From: Acetobacter persici JCM 25330
GTDB taxonomy: Bacteria; Pseudomonadota; Alphaproteobacteria; Acetobacterales; Acetobacteraceae
Length of the DNA: 57,998 nt
Reading direction: 5' to 3'
Assembly: GCF_000613905.1 (NCBI RefSeq)
Contig: NZ_BAJW01000015.1
Location: 1 to 57,998, forward strand
This document shows, in pieces, positions 55,258-57,998 of this stretch; within the stretch, counting starts at the first letter, position 1; each line of letters starts with the position of its first letter. The notes under the pieces are model-generated. The model was not told where the DNA came from. It saw only the letters and a list, made by a program, of their open reading frames with translations, and did no database searches. The translations under genes and the position numbers were made by a program.

Positions 55258-56450
55258 GCGGCGCAAAATCAATCAGTATGGAACTTCCTCTTGATCAGAT
55301 TCTGCGTGGCGAATGCGTGGAAACCATGCGCGGCCTGCCGTCCGGTTCTGTGGACTGCGTGTTTGCAGACCCGCCATACAACCTCCAGTTGCGTGGGGAA
55401 CTGCGTCGCCCGGATGATTCCCTCGTGGACGGCGTGGATGATGACTGGGACAAGTTTTCCGATCTGGCCGAATATGACCGCTTTACCCGTGCATGGCTGA
55501 CGGAAGCGCGCCGCGTCCTGCATAAGGATGGCACCATCTGGGTGATTGGTTCCTACCACAATATTTTCCGCATCGGTGCGATTTTGCAGGATCTGGGATT
55601 CTGGATTCTGAATGATATTGTCTGGCGGAAATCCAACCCGATGCCCAATTTCCGTGGTCGCCGCTTTACCAACGCGCATGAAACCATGATCTGGGCCGCA
55701 CGGAGCGAAGACAGCCGCTACCGCTTCAACTATCAGGCCATGAAGGCTCTGAATGATGATGTGCAGATGCGCTCCGACTGGTATCTGCCGCTCTGCACCG
55801 GCAATGAGCGCCTGCGCAATGAACATGGCCTGAAGCTGCACCCCACCCAGAAGCCGGAAAGCCTGCTGCACCGCGTTCTGCTGGCCTCCACATCCGTTGA
55901 TGATGTTGTGCTCGACCCCTTTACCGGCACGGGCACGACGCCTGCGATGGCCAAGCGCCTGCGCCGCCGCTTTATCGGCATTGAGCGCCACCCGGATTAT
56001 GTGGAGGCGGCTCTGGGCCGCGTAGCGCGGGAAGAGCCTCTGCCGGATGATGCCGTTATGACCACGCTGGACAAGCGCGAGGCACCGCGTGTGCCGTTTG
56101 GCAGTCTGGTAGAGCAGGGGCTGCTCTCCGCTGGTGTTGTGCTGGCCGACAAGAAGCAGCGCGTGCAGGCAACGGTTTCTCCTGATGGCACGCTGGTCAG
56201 CGGGGATAAGCGCGGCTCCATTCACAAAATGGGCGCGATGCTGACCAATGCTCCGTCCTGCAATGGCTGGACTTTCTGGCATTTTGAGCGTGATGGCGTC
56301 TGGCTGCCGCTGGATGTGCTGCGGCAGGAAGTCTGGTGCAGTCTGGCCGTGGCGCCAGCAACGTCATTTCTGTCTGAAGACTCTGAACGCACTGGGGCCG
56401 GGCCGGTTACGGCTCTGCCCCGGTCTTGTTGCAAGAGAATGAGGTTATAA
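55254..56450 (+). CDS. ccrM: CcrM-type adenine DNA methyltransferase (GANTC)
   Basis: This solitary methylase is cell-cycle linked in alphaproteobacteria. The catalytic DPPY is at residues 39-42 ([13 protein letters not shown]) and the SAM-binding DPFTGTGTT comes later, the beta-class order. A C-terminal domain with [12 protein letters not shown] matches CcrM. As read, the protein has 398 residues, but the last 30 look unlike the family. Restoring one C at about 56333 gives [19 protein letters not shown] with a stop at 56375-56377 and seems more natural. This is probably another homopolymer error but cannot be proven here. Confidence 0.92.
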   Translation: MSGAKSISMELPLDQILRGECVETMRGLPSGSVDCVFADPPYNLQLRGELRRPDDSLVDGVDDDWDKFSDLAEYDRFTRAWLTEARRVLHKDGTIWVIGSYHNIFRIGAILQDLGFWILNDIVWRKSNPMPNFRGRRFTNAHETMIWAARSEDSRYRFNYQAMKALNDDVQMRSDWYLPLCTGNERLRNEHGLKLHPTQKPESLLHRVLLASTSVDDVVLDPFTGTGTTPAMAKRLRRRFIGIERHPDYVEAALGRVAREEPLPDDAVMTTLDKREAPRVPFGSLVEQGLLSAGVVLADKKQRVQATVSPDGTLVSGDKRGSIHKMGAMLTNAPSCNGWTFWHFERDGVWLPLDVLRQEVWCSLAVAPATSFLSEDSERTGAGPVTALPRSCCKRMRL

Positions 56451-56480
56451 AAAAAGCCGCCCGGAAAAGGCGGCTTTTTT
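56450..56480. terminator. Bidirectional terminator between ccrM and the ankyrin-like gene
   Basis: GCCGCC (56456-56461) pairs with GGCGGC (56469-56474), with seven A before and six T after. It can stop transcription from both sides, ending ccrM on the plus strand and the ankyrin-like gene on the minus strand. Confidence 0.9.
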
Positions 56481-56499
56481 GTTGGCTGATAAGGGAAAC

Positions 56500-57111
56500 T
56501 TAGCTTCCGCCAAACCCGAGGAAGCCGATATCGGGCCGGGGAGAGCCGCCCGCCGCGTCATACCGGCTTCTGCCGGAAACGGACGTAGCGTTATGGCGTC
56601 CGGCCGTGCCGCCGATTGTCAGATGGCCTGCGCCGTCTTCCGTGTCCATCCCGCGGGTTTTTGTGGTGATGTCGGTGCGCGGGCGGTCATCGCTGCCACG
56701 CATGGACAGCAGCAGGAAGATGATGGGGTTCCGGTTGAGGTCAATGGCCATATCCAGCGGGGTCTGGCCCAGAATGTTGTGATGGTTCAGGTCCGCGCCA
56801 CGGTTGACCGCTTCTTTGGCGGAAAGCAGGTTGCCGCGGTTAATGGCGTCAAACAGGGCCGCAGTCGGTTCCATATCCGTGTTGGAATGGTCATTTTCAT
56901 CGTCATCAGGAGCTTCTGCGCCGGGGATGGACGCCGGAGGCGCAGCGCGTTTGGCCGCTTTCGCTGCTTCGGCTTTCTGGGCAGCTTCTTCCGCAGCAGC
57001 CTGAGCTTCGGCCTCACGGGCGGATTGCGCCCAGACGGGCGTGGCACAGGCGAGAAAAAGGCTGCCACCAACCATGAGAGCAGCCGGAGTAAAGCGGAAG
57101 AAACGGGTCAT
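56500..57111 (-). CDS. Secreted protein with ankyrin-like repeat
   Basis: This 203-residue protein starts at ATG 57111; the frame is open upstream but the start fits a signal peptide, MTRFFRFTPAALMVGGSLFL, with cleavage near PVWAQS. A long Ala/Glu-rich, probably coiled or disordered stretch (residues 32-60) follows. LFDAINRGNLLSAKEAVNRGADLNHHNILGQTPLDMAIDL looks like one to two ankyrin repeats. The C-terminus is Gly/Ser/Arg-rich. It is probably periplasmic; the partner is unknown. Confidence 0.7.
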   Translation of the reverse strand: MTRFFRFTPAALMVGGSLFLACATPVWAQSAREAEAQAAAEEAAQKAEAAKAAKRAAPPASIPGAEAPDDDENDHSNTDMEPTAALFDAINRGNLLSAKEAVNRGADLNHHNILGQTPLDMAIDLNRNPIIFLLLSMRGSDDRPRTDITTKTRGMDTEDGAGHLTIGGTAGRHNATSVSGRSRYDAAGGSPRPDIGFLGFGGS

Positions 57112-57178
57112 GATCTGTCCATAGGTGGAACCTGATTTGTTATTTATCACACCCGTGTGCGGGCGGAAAGGAAAACGG

Positions 57179-57998
57179 TTATCCGCTCCGTCCTTCCCGC
57201 CACCAGCCTGCAAACAGCAGGCAGAGGGTGAGGCCGAGCATCAGCCAGGCCGGTAAAAGGGGCGTGGCACTTTTGCCGGTCACAACATGCGCGTTGCGGT
57301 GTGGGAAGCCCATCCAGTCTGCCCCGTGCGGGGTGCTGCCGTCTGCTAGCCGCAGGTCCGGCACGGTGGGGGAGGCACTGTTCTCCCCTGCCCAGAAAAT
57401 GCCACCGCCGGTCGCCCTTACGACTGCGTTCAGATGGCTGGCGGTGGCGCGGAGGTCCGCAAATTCCTGCGGGTCTGGCTGGACCGGGGACGCGAAGGCT
57501 TTGTGCGTGCCATCATCCACCTGCCAGATGCCCGGCTTATCGGCCTGCATGCGGCCTGTGCTGAGGCCGGTTGCGTCGTCCTTAACGTCTGCGCTTTCTG
57601 TGACGGAATGCAGGTTCAGGCTGACCGCTGCACTACCGGGCGGTGTGACGGTGACGGATTTGAGCGGTGCGCCAGCCGTGCTGCGGCGCGTGACTGTTAG
57701 TTCGCCCCCGGCAATGGCGGCGGTCAGTTGTTCTTCCTCCAGTTCCGGCTCTTTCATCAGCCAGTGGGAAATCCGGCGCAGCAGTTCAGCCTGCGGACCA
57801 CCGCCGCCTTCCCCGCGAGACCAGAGCCAGATCTGGTCAGATAGCAGGAGCGCCACGCGGCCCTGATCCACATGGTCAAGCACCAGTAACGGTGCGTTGT
57901 CCGGCCCGCTCATCAGGGTCTGGCCGTGCGTGGTGTCAGGTTTGAGGGCACGATACCACGGCCCCCATTCGCCGGGGATGGTCTGCGCCGTATCGGCC
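57179..57998 (-). CDS. C-terminal part of a large membrane protein, 5' end outside window
   Basis: The reading frame is open to the window edge, so this is the last 270 or so residues of a longer protein. It resembles, as I recall, the C-terminal part of alphaproteobacterial membrane proteins with a glutamine-amidotransferase-like domain, often encoded with MoxR and DUF58/DUF4159 genes. Recognisable stretches are DQGRVALLLSDQIWLWSRG and RRISHWLMKEPELEEEQL. One membrane segment ends the protein (LPAWLMLGLTLCLLFAGWW). A beta-rich segment and a second domain lie between. The enzymatic role cannot be judged from this fragment. Confidence 0.6.
   Translation of the reverse strand, partial: ADTAQTIPGEWGPWYRALKPDTTHGQTLMSGPDNAPLLVLDHVDQGRVALLLSDQIWLWSRGEGGGGPQAELLRRISHWLMKEPELEEEQLTAAIAGGELTVTRRSTAGAPLKSVTVTPPGSAAVSLNLHSVTESADVKDDATGLSTGRMQADKPGIWQVDDGTHKAFASPVQPDPQEFADLRATASHLNAVVRATGGGIFWAGENSASPTVPDLRLADGSTPHGADWMGFPHRNAHVVTGKSATPLLPAWLMLGLTLCLLFAGWWREGRSG

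Overview
The window looks like a chromosomal segment of an acetic acid bacterium (family Acetobacteraceae, probably Acetobacter or a close relative). This is inferred from the alphaproteobacterial ribosomal cluster (secY-adk-rpsM-rpsK-rpoA-rplQ with no rpsD), an rnhB-ccrM pair, a polyol-permease-type MFS protein and three large efflux modules. No database search was possible, so genus and species are inferences.

Layout: (1) 1-9330: the 3' end of rmuC, a two-component system, and an RND efflux operon in the order pump, adaptor, outer-membrane factor. (2) 9436-20513: rplK-rplA-rplJ-rplL-rpoB-rpoC. Several strong RNA hairpins lie in its gaps, and a clear intrinsic terminator follows rpoC. (3) 20859-37211: rpsL-rpsG-tuf, then the S10, spc and alpha ribosomal clusters up to rplQ. 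fusA is not between rpsG and tuf, and secE-nusG is not before rplK. (4) 37521-42347: a polyol-permease-like MFS gene, a three-gene ABC importer of the sulfonate/nitrate/taurine type, and two small membrane-protein genes, then a terminator and a 13-unit heptamer tandem repeat. (5) 42558-54082, minus strand: a small secreted protein, an outer-membrane factor, two RND pumps and an adaptor (MdtABC-like plus outer-membrane factor), and a DHA2-type drug exporter. (6) 54196-57998: a CsbD-like membrane protein, rnhB-ccrM, a secreted ankyrin-like protein on the minus strand, and the C-terminal part of a large membrane protein cut by the window end.

The strongest quality signal is that about 17 reading-frame breaks occur in 14 or so genes, including essential ones (rpoB twice, rpoC, rpoA, rplD, rplF, rplR). 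Every break can be repaired by restoring one or two bases in a short homopolymer, mostly C or G. This fits systematic under-calling in the sequence, not real pseudogenes. Broken genes are therefore annotated as single CDSs with the break noted.

The most interesting biological signal is a cluster of five GANTC sites in 83 bp directly upstream of rnhB-ccrM. GANTC is the sequence CcrM methylates, and here the sites are interleaved with competing hairpins. This suggests methylation feedback on ccrM expression. I did not find a clearly novel multi-gene system; most of the window is housekeeping and efflux.
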